Source: DAOUEX01 sp034430235 (GTDB taxonomy: Bacteria > Chloroflexota > Anaerolineae > UBA2200). Taken from it: DNA of 64,000 nt. This document shows, in pieces, positions 32,272 to 40,284 of this stretch (its first letter is position 1; every line of letters starts with the position of its first letter). The stretch spans positions 1 to 64,000 of the forward strand of contig CAYZGO010000010.1 in the NCBI GenBank assembly GCA_964478075.1, written 5' to 3'. The position numbers and the translations under genes are program-made. The notes under the pieces are model-generated. The model made no database searches and was not told the origin of the DNA. It saw only the letters and a program-made list of their open reading frames with translations.

Positions 32272-32510
32272 GAGAGCCAAGGGGCAAACTTGAGTTCATG
32301 AACAACCCCAACCTACCCTATGCAACCAAATAACAAAGCCCGGATTCTCTACAAGCCGAGAAGCCAGGCTTCTTGATCTCCGTTACAGACTCACAAGCTC
32401 AGCTTACTGAGCGATCGCAACTCCAGGTTACCTGATTCACGATCCAAGGAAACTCGCGCGACGTTCACTCCCGGCCCGAATGGGGATCCGACCCTTCGTC
32501 AGAGCCAGGC

Positions 32511-32822
32511 TTACAAAGCCGCATCGCCCTCCCGCAGCAGGTCACCCAGTTCCTGTGCCCCGACGTAGCCCACCACCTCGATTTCCTGTGTGGCAACGCC
32601 TTCCACCTGAGCTACTGCTTCCTTGATCGCCAGGCCAAGCGTCACCGCCAGGGGACAGAACGGCGAGGAGGGACGAAATGTGTAGCGCGCCACGCCACTG
32701 CCCTCGTCCACCTCCAGATCCTCAATGAGACGCATGCGCACCACATCCACACCCGTCTCAGGATCTATCACTGTGCGCAGCTTCGCTAACACACGCTCTC
32801 GCAGTGTCCCGCCGCTCATCAT
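32511..32822 (-). CDS. DUF59/MIP18-type iron-sulfur assembly protein
   Basis: About 103 residues. The MIP18 fold is recognised by LRTVIDPETGVDVVRMRLIEDLEVD near the N-terminus, YTFRPSSPFCPLAVTLGLAIKEAV in the middle with the conserved Cys, and a final helix. Such proteins serve in Fe-S cluster assembly or carrier function (SufT/PaaD-like). It is the last gene of the operon and overlaps the preceding ATPase gene (ATGATG at its start, TGA stop of the neighbour). The neighbouring Mrp-type ATPases are known partners of DUF59 domains, which are often fused to Mrp. Confidence 0.83.
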   Translation of the reverse strand: MMSGGTLRERVLAKLRTVIDPETGVDVVRMRLIEDLEVDEGSGVARYTFRPSSPFCPLAVTLGLAIKEAVAQVEGVATQEIEVVGYVGAQELGDLLREGDAAL

Positions 32823-33700
32823 TCCCACAACAGCCCCCTGATCCTCTGCCAGGTAAGCCGCAGTTCGCTGCTTACTGCACCATTGGTATGAACAGTCACC
32901 GGCTGGCCGTGCACCATGGCCTCAGTTACCACGATGTCGAAAGGAACGTGGCCTACCACTGTGACACCACGCGAAGCACAGAAAGCCTCGATCTCCTGCG
33001 CCTGTCTTGTGTTGAGATCCGCCTTATTGATTAGCACCAAAGCGGGCACGCCAAAATGCTCCGTCGTGCCTAGTATGCGCTCCAGGTCGTGCACGCCGGA
33101 GACCGTCGGTTCCACCACCAACAGCGCCACGTCTGCCCCCGCACTGGCTGAAATGACAGGGCAGCCAATGCCAGGTGGCCCGTCCACAATCAGCAAGCGT
33201 GCACTTGTATCAAGTGCCAAGAGCCGCGCTTGCTGCTTGACCAGCGTCACCAGCTTGCCCGAGTTCTCCTGTCCGGCGAATAGGTGCGCGTGGAACAACG
33301 GACCAAAGCGCGTCCTGGAGCGGTACCACTGGCCTGCCTGCTGCTCCTCCATGCGTATGGCATCTGCCGGACACCGGTAGAAGCAGGAGGCACAACCTTC
33401 GCATGCCGACGTATCTACGGCATAGCTCTCATCGCCGGGGATTACAGCATCAAAACGACAGACCTCGGCACACCTGTCGCAGGCAGTGCACGCCTGCGCA
33501 TCAACAATAGCCACCTGGCCGCCCATGAATACGTGTTCTTCCAACCTCGTCGGGGCCAGGACCAGCTCTAGATTAGCCGCATCCACGTCAGCGTCGGCCA
33601 TGACTGTCGCAGCTTCCTGTGAAGCCAGATGAGCCAACGCTGCTGCCACACTGGTCTTGCCCGTGCCGCCCTTACCGCTGAGGATCACCAGTTGCTTCAT
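32819..33700 (-). CDS. Mrp/MinD-type P-loop ATPase with inserted 2x[4Fe-4S] domain (second paralog)
   Basis: 293 residues. The deviant Walker A SGKGGTGKTSVAAALA starts the protein, DADVDAANLEL follows, then an inserted bacterial-type ferredoxin domain with CTACDRCAEVC and CEGCASCFYRC, then the Walker B-like LLIVDGPPGIGCPVI and LINKADLN. This architecture is common in anaerobes next to NifX-like proteins and is thought to act in metal-cluster assembly or maturation. It overlaps the first paralog by 4 bp (ATGA) and the DUF59 gene similarly. The two paralogs may work as a heterodimer. Confidence 0.85.
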   Translation of the reverse strand: MKQLVILSGKGGTGKTSVAAALAHLASQEAATVMADADVDAANLELVLAPTRLEEHVFMGGQVAIVDAQACTACDRCAEVCRFDAVIPGDESYAVDTSACEGCASCFYRCPADAIRMEEQQAGQWYRSRTRFGPLFHAHLFAGQENSGKLVTLVKQQARLLALDTSARLLIVDGPPGIGCPVISASAGADVALLVVEPTVSGVHDLERILGTTEHFGVPALVLINKADLNTRQAQEIEAFCASRGVTVVGHVPFDIVVTEAMVHGQPVTVHTNGAVSSELRLTWQRIRGLLWE

Positions 33701-34578
33701 CGGCCTGCTGCCTCCATGATGCGCCGGTAAAGGTCAACGAAGCGCTGGCGATATTCGGGCAGCACCTCCACCATGGGCCGGCCTTCGGCGTAAGCTTCGG
33801 CAATGCGCCTGTCCATCGGGATGCGCATCAGAACGCGTAGGCCCTCAGACTGGCAATACCTGTCAACGCCCTCGTCGCCTACGCCGTCCTGGTTGATCAC
33901 TACAGCCACAGGCAACCCCAGCTCCTCACGCGCTACCTCCACCGCCAGTCGCAGGTCGTGCAGCCCGAAAGGCGTGGGCTCAGTGACCATCAACACCAAA
34001 TCAGCGCCGCGCATGGTTTCCACCACGGGACAGGAAGTTCCAGGCGGCGCATCCAGAATTACCAGGCAGCGATGTGCATCATGCGGGATGGCACGCTGCT
34101 TCAACTGGCGGATGACAGGGACGGACATGGCTTCGCCAACGTTCAACACGCCCTGCGCAAAGCGCATTGGCCCCCTAGCGAGGCCCTGCTCGATGACCCC
34201 ACTCACGCGCAGCTTCTCGTGAATTGCACCCTCCGGGCAGTTGAGCGTGCAGCTCCCGCAACCGTGGCATAGCTCCGCGAAGATGAGCACCTTACGCTGC
34301 ACCACAGCGATAGCACTATACTGGCAAACCTCAGCGCAACGACCACAGTAAGTGCACTTGGCGAAATCAACCTCGGGGATCAACAGCCCGACTTCCTGAC
34401 GACGTTCAATCGTTGGATGCAGAAAGAGCGCCCCATTGGGCGCTTCCACGTCACAGTCGAGGAAGATGACCTCCGCGTCGCTCTGGTTAGTCCTCTGGGA
34501 TGAGACAGCAAGGGCCAGATTGACAGCCACGGTCGTTTTGCCTGTGCCGCCCTTGCCGCTCGCTACGGCGAGGATCAT
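33697..34578 (-). CDS. Mrp/MinD-type P-loop ATPase with inserted 2x[4Fe-4S] domain (first paralog)
   Basis: 293 residues with the same plan as the downstream gene: ASGKGGTGKTTVAVNLALAV, LDCDVEAPNGALFL, ferredoxin insert CTYCGRCAEVC and CHGCGSCTLNC, LVILDAPPGTSCPVV and VINQDG. The Cys in the GTSCPV context is shared with Mrp/ApbC proteins. It is translationally coupled to its paralog. A role in loading or transferring Fe-S or other metal clusters is inferred from family and neighbours. Confidence 0.86.
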   Translation of the reverse strand: MILAVASGKGGTGKTTVAVNLALAVSSQRTNQSDAEVIFLDCDVEAPNGALFLHPTIERRQEVGLLIPEVDFAKCTYCGRCAEVCQYSAIAVVQRKVLIFAELCHGCGSCTLNCPEGAIHEKLRVSGVIEQGLARGPMRFAQGVLNVGEAMSVPVIRQLKQRAIPHDAHRCLVILDAPPGTSCPVVETMRGADLVLMVTEPTPFGLHDLRLAVEVAREELGLPVAVVINQDGVGDEGVDRYCQSEGLRVLMRIPMDRRIAEAYAEGRPMVEVLPEYRQRFVDLYRRIMEAAGR

Positions 34579-34611
34579 GCTGTTGGTTCTCCTGGAATAT
34601 GTTTGTGGGGA

Positions 34612-34800
34612 CTACTCACGTACCATCCTGGTGCCGCACTTGGCGCAGGTCAGCTCCACGCAAGGCTTCCCAACCACGTGTGACTGCTTATGCCCACACT
34701 GCGGACATACACAGTATCCGCCTGGCCCCGCGGCCTTTGCACCACCCATGCGCCCACGACCACCGCCCCGGCCAGCACCAGATTCACGACCACGTCCCAT
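34612..34800 (-). CDS. Small Gly/Arg-rich zinc-ribbon protein
   Basis: 62 residues: a Gly-Arg-rich N-terminus (GAGRGGGRGRMGG) and a C4 zinc ribbon, CPQCGH ... CAKCGTRMVRE. Small proteins of this kind accompany NifX-like and Mrp-ferredoxin genes in anaerobes; their role is unknown. The ATG at 34800 is preceded by GAAGGAGGT. It sits 18 bp after the FmdB-type gene and 33 bp before the first ATPase gene. Confidence 0.8.
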   Translation of the reverse strand: MGRGRESGAGRGGGRGRMGGAKAAGPGGYCVCPQCGHKQSHVVGKPCVELTCAKCGTRMVRE

Positions 34801-34818
34801 GTTGTTACCTCCTTCCCT

Positions 34819-35058
34819 CTAACCCCTACGGCACGAGCCTCCATCGGAACAGGGAGGCCGTTCGCAGCGTTCCTCACGGCCACAGCATGTGCGGCCTGCC
34901 TCCCGTTGGGTACCCATGCTCACCAGTGCAGGCGCCGAGACCTGCTTCTCCAGCAGCGTAGCACCACAACTTGGGCAGGCGACATCGTCCCCACTGCTAC
35001 GTACCAAAACCTCAAACAGCGTACCGCAATTCTGGCAGCGAAACTCGTATATGGGCAT
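34819..35058 (-). CDS. FmdB-type zinc-ribbon protein
   Basis: 79 residues. MPIYEFRCQNCGTLFEVLVR and ACPSCGATLLEKQVS form the putative regulatory FmdB zinc ribbon (two CxxC pairs). A Cys-rich tail (TCCGREERCERPPC) gives four more cysteines that could bind metal. Start at ATG 35058 with AGGAG 7 nt upstream, rather than the in-frame codon at 35064. Part of the NifX/Mrp operon; a metal-related accessory role is inferred. Confidence 0.82.
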   Translation of the reverse strand: MPIYEFRCQNCGTLFEVLVRSSGDDVACPSCGATLLEKQVSAPALVSMGTQREAGRTCCGREERCERPPCSDGGSCRRG

Positions 35059-35085
35059 CTGCACTCCTGTTATACCATACCAAGT

Positions 35086-35562
35086 TCAGCGTCCACGGCC
35101 TTGCCGCTCACGCCGTCTGCGACCCCCGGCGCCCTGCGCGGCGCCTGACAACGAGTCATCTGCCGTAGGCTGTGCACGTGAAGAAGTCGCTGCCTGCCTG
35201 CGGTCCCAGGCCTCCAGCAAGGAGACGGTCACCCGCGGGACAATCTCCCGGCCCACAAAGACCAGCGCCGCGGCCACGCTGGATAACCACGGCCTCCTCA
35301 CAGAGCGGGTGACTACGCCCACTGGCCGCTGCACCACTAGCTGACGCTCCGGTAGAGTGACAACCTCGCCTTCAACCACGGGCAGCAGCTCTCCTACCGA
35401 CTGAATCGCACCCTCTGGACACGCATCAACGCAGGCCTGGCACTCCTGGCATAAATCCATATTAATGACCGCTGTCTCGTCTACCAGTCGTATCGAGTCA
35501 GTGGGACAAGCCTCCAGGCATGCTCCGCAGCCCGTACAACGGTCGCTATCTACGCGCAGCAA
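35086..35562 (-). CDS. 2x[4Fe-4S] ferredoxin with basic C-terminal extension
   Basis: About 158 residues. Two cluster motifs, CTGCGACLEACP and CQECQACVDACP, form a typical dicluster ferredoxin in the first 60 residues. An extension of about 100 residues includes a hydrophobic helix (WLSSVAAALVFVGREIV) and ends in a Gly/Arg-rich tail, so it may associate with the membrane. The TTG at 35562 is 5 nt after AGGAGGTGA and is preferred over the GTG at 35571, which overlaps the ribosome site. Electron donor for the operon's cluster chemistry is a reasonable inference. Confidence 0.8.
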   Translation of the reverse strand: MLRVDSDRCTGCGACLEACPTDSIRLVDETAVINMDLCQECQACVDACPEGAIQSVGELLPVVEGEVVTLPERQLVVQRPVGVVTRSVRRPWLSSVAAALVFVGREIVPRVTVSLLEAWDRRQAATSSRAQPTADDSLSGAAQGAGGRRRRERQGRGR

Positions 35563-35594
35563 AATGCTCACCTCCTACACACAAACGCAAAACC

Positions 35595-36014
35595 TCAGGC
35601 ACGCCCCCCGCCCCGACGGCCACCACCTTGCGCGCCGCGAGGCCCCCACCCACTCATACCCGCATGGGTCTGCACATTCGCCTGCCCGACGGGCTTCAGG
35701 CCCCCCGCTTTGTAAGCCTCCACAACCTGCTTCACCGTGCCCTCGCCGACCAAGTAGAGAGGCACGTTGGCAGCACTCAACACATTATACGCATTTGGAC
35801 CTACGTTGCCGCTTAGTACGGCCTCCACGCTACGCTCCACGACGAACTGCGCGGCCTGAATCCCCGCGCCCCCTGCAGCAGATAGAGCCGGATTGACGAC
35901 GGCATCGAAGGCCATCGTTTCCGTATCCACGAAAACAAACGTGGGACAGCGCCCAAAGATTGGGCTCACCTGAGCATCAAGGTCATTTCCACTGGCTGTG
36001 ACGACAATCTTCAT
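35595..36014 (-). CDS. NifX/NifB-like dinitrogenase cofactor-family protein
   Basis: 139 residues. The NifX-like fold is shown by MKIVVTASGNDLDAQVSPIFGRC, FVFVDTETM, AGGAGIQAAQFVVERSVEAVLSG and NVGPNAYNVL. The tail is Gly/Arg-rich (GPRGAQGGGRRGGGRA), as in many stand-alone NifX-like proteins outside nitrogen fixation. No nifHDK genes are present, so nitrogenase assembly is not implied. It is the second gene of the operon; the 155-bp gap before it shows no extra gene. Confidence 0.86.
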   Translation of the reverse strand: MKIVVTASGNDLDAQVSPIFGRCPTFVFVDTETMAFDAVVNPALSAAGGAGIQAAQFVVERSVEAVLSGNVGPNAYNVLSAANVPLYLVGEGTVKQVVEAYKAGGLKPVGQANVQTHAGMSGWGPRGAQGGGRRGGGRA

Positions 36015-36169
36015 CTTCCGCTTCCCTCATAAACGTATTTGCAGTGCAGCGGGCGAGCTGGCTGCGGTGCAGTAACTCCTCAGACAGCCCCTACCGTACC
36101 AATGGCAACAGCAGAGCACGCAGCAGCACGACACGAGAGGACCACGATTGGCCCGCTCCGACTCTGCTG

Positions 36170-36520
36170 TCAGCCCTCCTGTCCAAGCTCCCCGATGCGC
36201 TTGCTGATGCCATCGAGCTGCTCCTGTAGAGCCTTGGCCTGTCCCTTAAGCGCATTGACCTCTTGTTCCGCGGTCATGGGCGGCACACTCCCACCCCAGG
36301 CAGGTGCGTAGCCAAAACGCTCCCAGCCCGGGAGCCCTGTGGCATAGTACCAGTTGCGCCGACGCCAGCCTCTACCCCGGCCACCGCCAAAGCCCAGCCC
36401 AAAACCACGCCCAGGCATTGGATTCACGTAGCCGGGCGCATCATAGCCAGCGCAATACCCTGCTCGCCGGCCGGTCATGGGCCCCTGGCCCAGTGGACCT
36501 GTGCGATCTCCACCTGGCAT
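36170..36520 (-). CDS. DUF5320 protein
   Basis: 116 residues. MPGGDRTGPLGQGPMTGRRAGYC is the DUF5320 signature; a Gly-rich middle (FGLGFGGGRGRGWRRR) is followed by a C-terminal coiled coil (EVNALKGQAKALQEQLDGIS). Members sit beside NifX-like and Mrp-ferredoxin genes in anaerobes; the function is unknown. Start at ATG 36520. It is the first gene behind the consensus promoter at 36631-36659. Confidence 0.83.
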   Translation of the reverse strand: MPGGDRTGPLGQGPMTGRRAGYCAGYDAPGYVNPMPGRGFGLGFGGGRGRGWRRRNWYYATGLPGWERFGYAPAWGGSVPPMTAEQEVNALKGQAKALQEQLDGISKRIGELGQEG

Positions 36521-36630
36521 ATCTCTCACCGCCTCTCAGTCAGTGCTCATGTCAGCACAAAGGGCAATTCGCGATGCCAAGTTGCGCTGCTCGTAAATAC
36601 TAAATGTATCTATATGCATTATGCACCTAC

Positions 36631-36659
36631 ATTATAAGCACAATCGCGGCATTTGTCAA
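36631..36659 (-). promoter_or_regulatory. Perfect consensus promoter of the NifX/Mrp operon
   Basis: Minus strand TTGACA (36654-36659), 17-bp spacer, TATAAT (36631-36636). Such a perfect promoter normally needs a repressor. The stretch 36593-36625 just downstream contains TGCATAATGCA, a near-palindrome, and AT-rich half-sites that could be the operator. Confidence 0.8.
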
Positions 36660-36791
36660 ATCGCGACAAGACACCCAAGGACATCCATCGCCCTGGCTAC
36701 AAAACAGCGGGGCTCCAACCAGCCAATGGCTTGCTGAAACCCTGCTCTTTCTATCCTCGCCCTTCTGAGACAAAAGCAAGGACTATGCTGC

Positions 36792-38162
36792 CTACGCAGG
36801 CCTCTCCCAACGTGTGGACATTTTCCAGGAACTGGCTATGGCCATCTCCGCCGCATTGACCAATTGGTAGGCGATAGGTGAAGCGGTCAATCCAGGGTGA
36901 GTACCTGTCTGGAAAGTAGCGATGTCATCAGCGGTCATGCGCTGGTGGATACAGGCACTGATGCCATTGATCAACTCGCCAGCGCTTTTCGCCCCCGAGA
37001 CCTGGCCGCCGAGGAGCACACGTGTCCCGGCCTCAAAGATCAGTTTCACTTTCAGCGGCGCCCCGCCTTCCATACTGCCAGGATGTCGGTTGACAGCCTC
37101 CGCCTCCCCAACGATGATACTGTAGCCCCTCTCTCTGGCCCCATGTTCTGTCAAACCAGCAGCGCTGAATGCAATATCGCCCAGTATGGTGGAATAAACG
37201 CCGATGACGCCCATATTCGCGCGTCGCGGCCCGAACAGGTTGGTGCCAGCGATGCGCGCCTCCATGGTAGCGATCGAGGCCAGCTTCAGAGGCGAGGGCT
37301 TGCCGTCAAAGAAGGATACCTTCTCTGCGCAGTCACCGCAGGCAAAGATGTCAGGATCACTGGTCTGCATGTAGCGGTTCACCTGCATACCCTTCGTGGG
37401 GCCAATCTCCAGGCCAGCCTTCTCCGCCAGCAAGGTGTTTGCCCTAGCGCCGATGCCCAGGATGACCATATCCACATCCACCTCCGCACCACTGGAGAGC
37501 TTGACTTTCTTGACTGCTTTGTCACCCAGGAAAGCCTCCACTCTTTCTCCAGTCAGGATCTCGATCTCAGCCGCCCTCAGAACATCCTCAGCCTTGATGC
37601 TGAACTCCTGATCGTAGGTCAACTGCAGACAATGACGCAGCATCTCCACGATCTTGACACTGATGTCTCGCGTCTTCTTGCATTCCTCGGCAAGCTCGAC
37701 GCCGATGAAGCCACAGCCCACGATCAGTAGGCTTGAGGCTTTGTCCAGAGCTTGGAGCATCCTCTCAAGGTAAGGGATGTCTTTCCTGATGGCAAATATG
37801 TTCTCCTTGTTCAGACCAGGGATAGGTGGTGTTACTGGCACCGACCCGGTGCCAAGCACCAGCCTGCTGTAGCCGAATTCCCTACCTCCGGCAGTACTGA
37901 CTGATTTCTTGTCACGATGTATGGCCGTGACCTCATCAACCACCAGGTCAATACCGTTCTTCTCCAACACGGCGTCTGGGATCAGATTCTTGGAACAACT
38001 GCCCAGAGTACCAAAGATATACGGTATGCCGCACGGTATCAGCACTTGCTCTTCTTTTCTGATCAATAGGACACTCTTCTCAGGATAGTGTCGGCGGCTG
38101 GTGATCGCCGCCACCAAACCTGCAGCACTACCACCAACCACTACTACCTCGGACTTTTCCAT
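36792..38162 (-). CDS. FAD/NAD(P)-dependent disulfide-type oxidoreductase (NADH oxidase / CoA-disulfide reductase family)
   Basis: 456 residues. FAD-binding VVVGGSAAGLVAAITSRR, the active-site Cys in LIPCGIPYIFG, the NAD-binding LLIVGCGFIGVELAEEC and DIFACGDCAEKVSFFDG are canonical. The family includes NADH oxidases, CoA-disulfide reductases and NADH-dependent sulfur/polysulfide reductases; which reaction applies is not clear, but the C-terminal dimer domain (LTASPIAYQLVNAAEMA) is the usual type. Start at ATG 38162, 8 nt after GGAG. It follows the response regulator gene by about 70 bp and may share its transcript. Confidence 0.87.
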   Translation of the reverse strand: MEKSEVVVVGGSAAGLVAAITSRRHYPEKSVLLIRKEEQVLIPCGIPYIFGTLGSCSKNLIPDAVLEKNGIDLVVDEVTAIHRDKKSVSTAGGREFGYSRLVLGTGSVPVTPPIPGLNKENIFAIRKDIPYLERMLQALDKASSLLIVGCGFIGVELAEECKKTRDISVKIVEMLRHCLQLTYDQEFSIKAEDVLRAAEIEILTGERVEAFLGDKAVKKVKLSSGAEVDVDMVILGIGARANTLLAEKAGLEIGPTKGMQVNRYMQTSDPDIFACGDCAEKVSFFDGKPSPLKLASIATMEARIAGTNLFGPRRANMGVIGVYSTILGDIAFSAAGLTEHGARERGYSIIVGEAEAVNRHPGSMEGGAPLKVKLIFEAGTRVLLGGQVSGAKSAGELINGISACIHQRMTADDIATFQTGTHPGLTASPIAYQLVNAAEMAIASSWKMSTRWERPA

Positions 38163-38231
38163 CACAATCGCTCCTTTCGCTGGCGATGATATGTCAGTAC
38201 GTTTGCTAGCCTTGTACTATCTCCCTCTCAG

Positions 38232-38615
38232 CTACTTCTTCGCCTGAATGAGCTTGGCGACTTTCTGCAACAAATCATCTGGCTGCACAGGTTTTGTGAT
38301 CCAGATATCCATAGGGATGTACTCATCTGTGGGGAACATGGCAGCGTGAGGGCTGCTGATAATGGACGAGATCATGATAATCGGGATCTCCTTCAGTTGG
38401 GGGTCCTTTTGCATTTCGTGGGCCACACCCACACCATCTAGGACACTAGCCATCATGATGTCCAACAAAACCAGGTCCATCTTGTCACCACGCATAATCC
38501 GCAGCGCTTCATCTCCATCCCTTGCACTGACGACTTGGTAGCCTTCTGACCTCAAGATAACGCTCATGACCTGCACAAAATCAGGATCATCGTCAGCAAT
38601 CAGTATTCTGGCCAC
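38232..38615 (-). CDS. Single-domain response regulator (CheY-like)
   Basis: 127 residues consisting only of a receiver domain: acidic cluster IADDDPDF, phospho-acceptor Asp in LVLLDIMM, a Ser in IMISSI and the Lys in WITKPVQPDD. It lacks an output domain, so it must act by protein contact. GTG start at 38615 with AAGGAGG 7 nt upstream; longer frames lack a ribosome site. No histidine kinase is in the window. The short insertion SPHAAMFPTDEYIPMD between the Ser and the Lys is somewhat longer than usual. Confidence 0.85.
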   Translation of the reverse strand: MARILIADDDPDFVQVMSVILRSEGYQVVSARDGDEALRIMRGDKMDLVLLDIMMASVLDGVGVAHEMQKDPQLKEIPIIMISSIISSPHAAMFPTDEYIPMDIWITKPVQPDDLLQKVAKLIQAKK

Positions 38616-39013
38616 AGCATTCCTCCTTCGTGTTGTGCTATACAAATACTAGGGTCAAGACTTGGGACCGATGGGGAAAGGTGGAGAACGGCAACAGCCA
38701 CCTCGGCAGTGAATAGCAGCCTTTTCTACAGTGAAGCAAGAAAACGCGCATTTGCACACGTGCTACTGCTCCTCTTCTATCTCTGAAGGGGAGATTCCCT
38801 GTCGGGTTCGTACCGGTCCAGGATTCAACCGGCAACTGCAAACACATTCTACTAATACGCGGCGTGTGAGTCAAACTGAGCATAGAGAAGAAGGTCAATG
38901 GACATCCAGACACCCGTGCTGCCCAGCACTCGGATCCATTGCGTATCGTAGCCGCCGTCATTCAAGGCATCGGCTTCCTGCGTGCTCGTACCGTTCTGCC
39001 GACAGGAGAACGC
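38616..39013. other. Intergenic region with an MgtC-like relic at its right end
   Basis: No tRNA, repeat or intact gene is recognised. The right end (38900-39030) holds a plus-strand frame that resembles part of an MgtC-type protein. Confidence 0.5.
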
Positions 39014-39030
39014 CTAAGAGTCAGAGCTGG
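38900..39030 (+). pseudogene. Possible MgtC/SapB-family fragment
   Basis: The plus-strand frame from about 38900 reads AAQHSDPLRIVAAVIQGIG then FLRARTVLPTGERLR. MgtC-family proteins have at this place D-P-x-R-I-A-A-x-I-x-x-G-I-G-F-L-G-A-G-x-I-L-x-x-G. Only this short core remains, two glycines of GAG are lost (RAR), and there is no start or continuation. It overlaps the end of the convergent MFS gene. Confidence 0.4.
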
Positions 39031-40279
39031 GCTTTCGGCCGACTGTCACACGACGTTGACTTGAGCCCTGCGCGATCAGCGCAGCCACAGCCAAGGCAAA
39101 GCCAAAGCTGGCCGCCAGGAAGGGCACGCGCAAGCCCCAGGAGGCAGCCATAGCCCCGCCAAGCATGGGCCCAATAGCGTTAGCCAGCGATATCACACTG
39201 GTATCCAGGCCGAAAACTGCGCCCTGCCGCCCCTCCGGCGCGGACTGGGCCAACGCAGCGCTTAGTGATATCAGAATGCCCCCCATAGCCAACCCTGCCA
39301 ATCCCTGCAAAAAGAGCAACTGCGCAACGTTACTCACCACAGACTGCAGCAAGTAACACACCATAGAGACGCCCATCAAGGCCATCAACACCTTGCGCAG
39401 CCCCAAACGCTCTCCGACGCGACTTACAACCACCGAACCTACTGCGCTGGCAGCCATATTGGCGCCGGTCACGAGCCCCACCAGTGAGGCCACCTTGGCC
39501 TGCACAGGCACCAGCATCTGTACGAAGAGGGGCAGCGTAGGCCTGACCGTGCGCAACGCTGAGCGCACAAGCAAACGCACGCCAAAGACGGAAAGGACAC
39601 CACGTGAACGCAGCACCAGACGCAAGCCTTCTACAAGCGAACCCTTCTCCTTCCGCTCCGGGCCTGCAAGCACCTCGCGCACCGTCGTTGCCACCAGCAC
39701 GCCGCCCACCGCCAGCAGCGCCCCCGTCATCAGAAAAGGAACACGGTAACCCCAGATATCGGCCACAAACCCGCCCAACACCGGGCCGAAAGAGGCTCCC
39801 AGATAGATGCCCACCTGCAGTGTGCCCAGTGCGAAAGCACGCCGATTCTCAGGCGTACCTGCAGCCACCAACGTGTAAGAAGCGGCGACAGTCCCGCTCA
39901 CCGCCCCCTGCAGTATGCGCAGCATCAACAACTGGTGCACATTGGTCACAAAGCCCATCGCCCCCACGAGCAGCGCCCCGCCGAACATGGCTCGTTCTAG
40001 CATCAACTTGCGTCCCAGGCGGTCCGCGAGTGAGCCCCATACTGCCCCCATGATGCCCATGGTCAGTGCCTGCGCAGAAGTGAGTAAGCCTGACCACAAC
40101 TCCACCTGCCCAGGAGCCGTAATACCCAACTCTTGCACGTAGTAGGGCAGAAAGGACAGCGCCGAGCTGAATCCCACCATAGCCAGAACTTCGGCCAACC
40201 AGACAGCGTGCAGATTGCGCCGCCAGTCGAATTGCGACGGATCAACTCGTTTGAGATTCCGGGTTTCGGGCTTGGTCAT
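39014..40279 (-). CDS. MFS transporter (drug-efflux type)
   Basis: 421 residues with twelve membrane segments. The loop GSLADRLGRKLMLERAMFGG matches motif A of 12-helix drug:proton antiporters; ILQGAVSGTVAASYTLVA and GASFGPVLGGFVAD are motifs B/C-like. This places it near MdtG/TetA-type exporters; substrate unknown. It begins only 5 bp after the phosphodiesterase lipoprotein gene, so the two are probably co-transcribed. Confidence 0.85.
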   Translation of the reverse strand: MTKPETRNLKRVDPSQFDWRRNLHAVWLAEVLAMVGFSSALSFLPYYVQELGITAPGQVELWSGLLTSAQALTMGIMGAVWGSLADRLGRKLMLERAMFGGALLVGAMGFVTNVHQLLMLRILQGAVSGTVAASYTLVAAGTPENRRAFALGTLQVGIYLGASFGPVLGGFVADIWGYRVPFLMTGALLAVGGVLVATTVREVLAGPERKEKGSLVEGLRLVLRSRGVLSVFGVRLLVRSALRTVRPTLPLFVQMLVPVQAKVASLVGLVTGANMAASAVGSVVVSRVGERLGLRKVLMALMGVSMVCYLLQSVVSNVAQLLFLQGLAGLAMGGILISLSAALAQSAPEGRQGAVFGLDTSVISLANAIGPMLGGAMAASWGLRVPFLAASFGFALAVAALIAQGSSQRRVTVGRKPSSDS

Positions 40280-40284
40280 TGGCG

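Noticed and set aside
32511..36520. Nitrogen-fixation cluster
   Set aside because: Only a NifX-like protein is present; no nifH, nifD, nifK or true nifB. The companions are the usual Mrp/DUF5320 set of non-diazotrophic anaerobes.
38780..38860. tRNA-like T-arm (GGTTCGTACC)
   Set aside because: No acceptor stem, D-arm or anticodon arm can be drawn around it on either strand.
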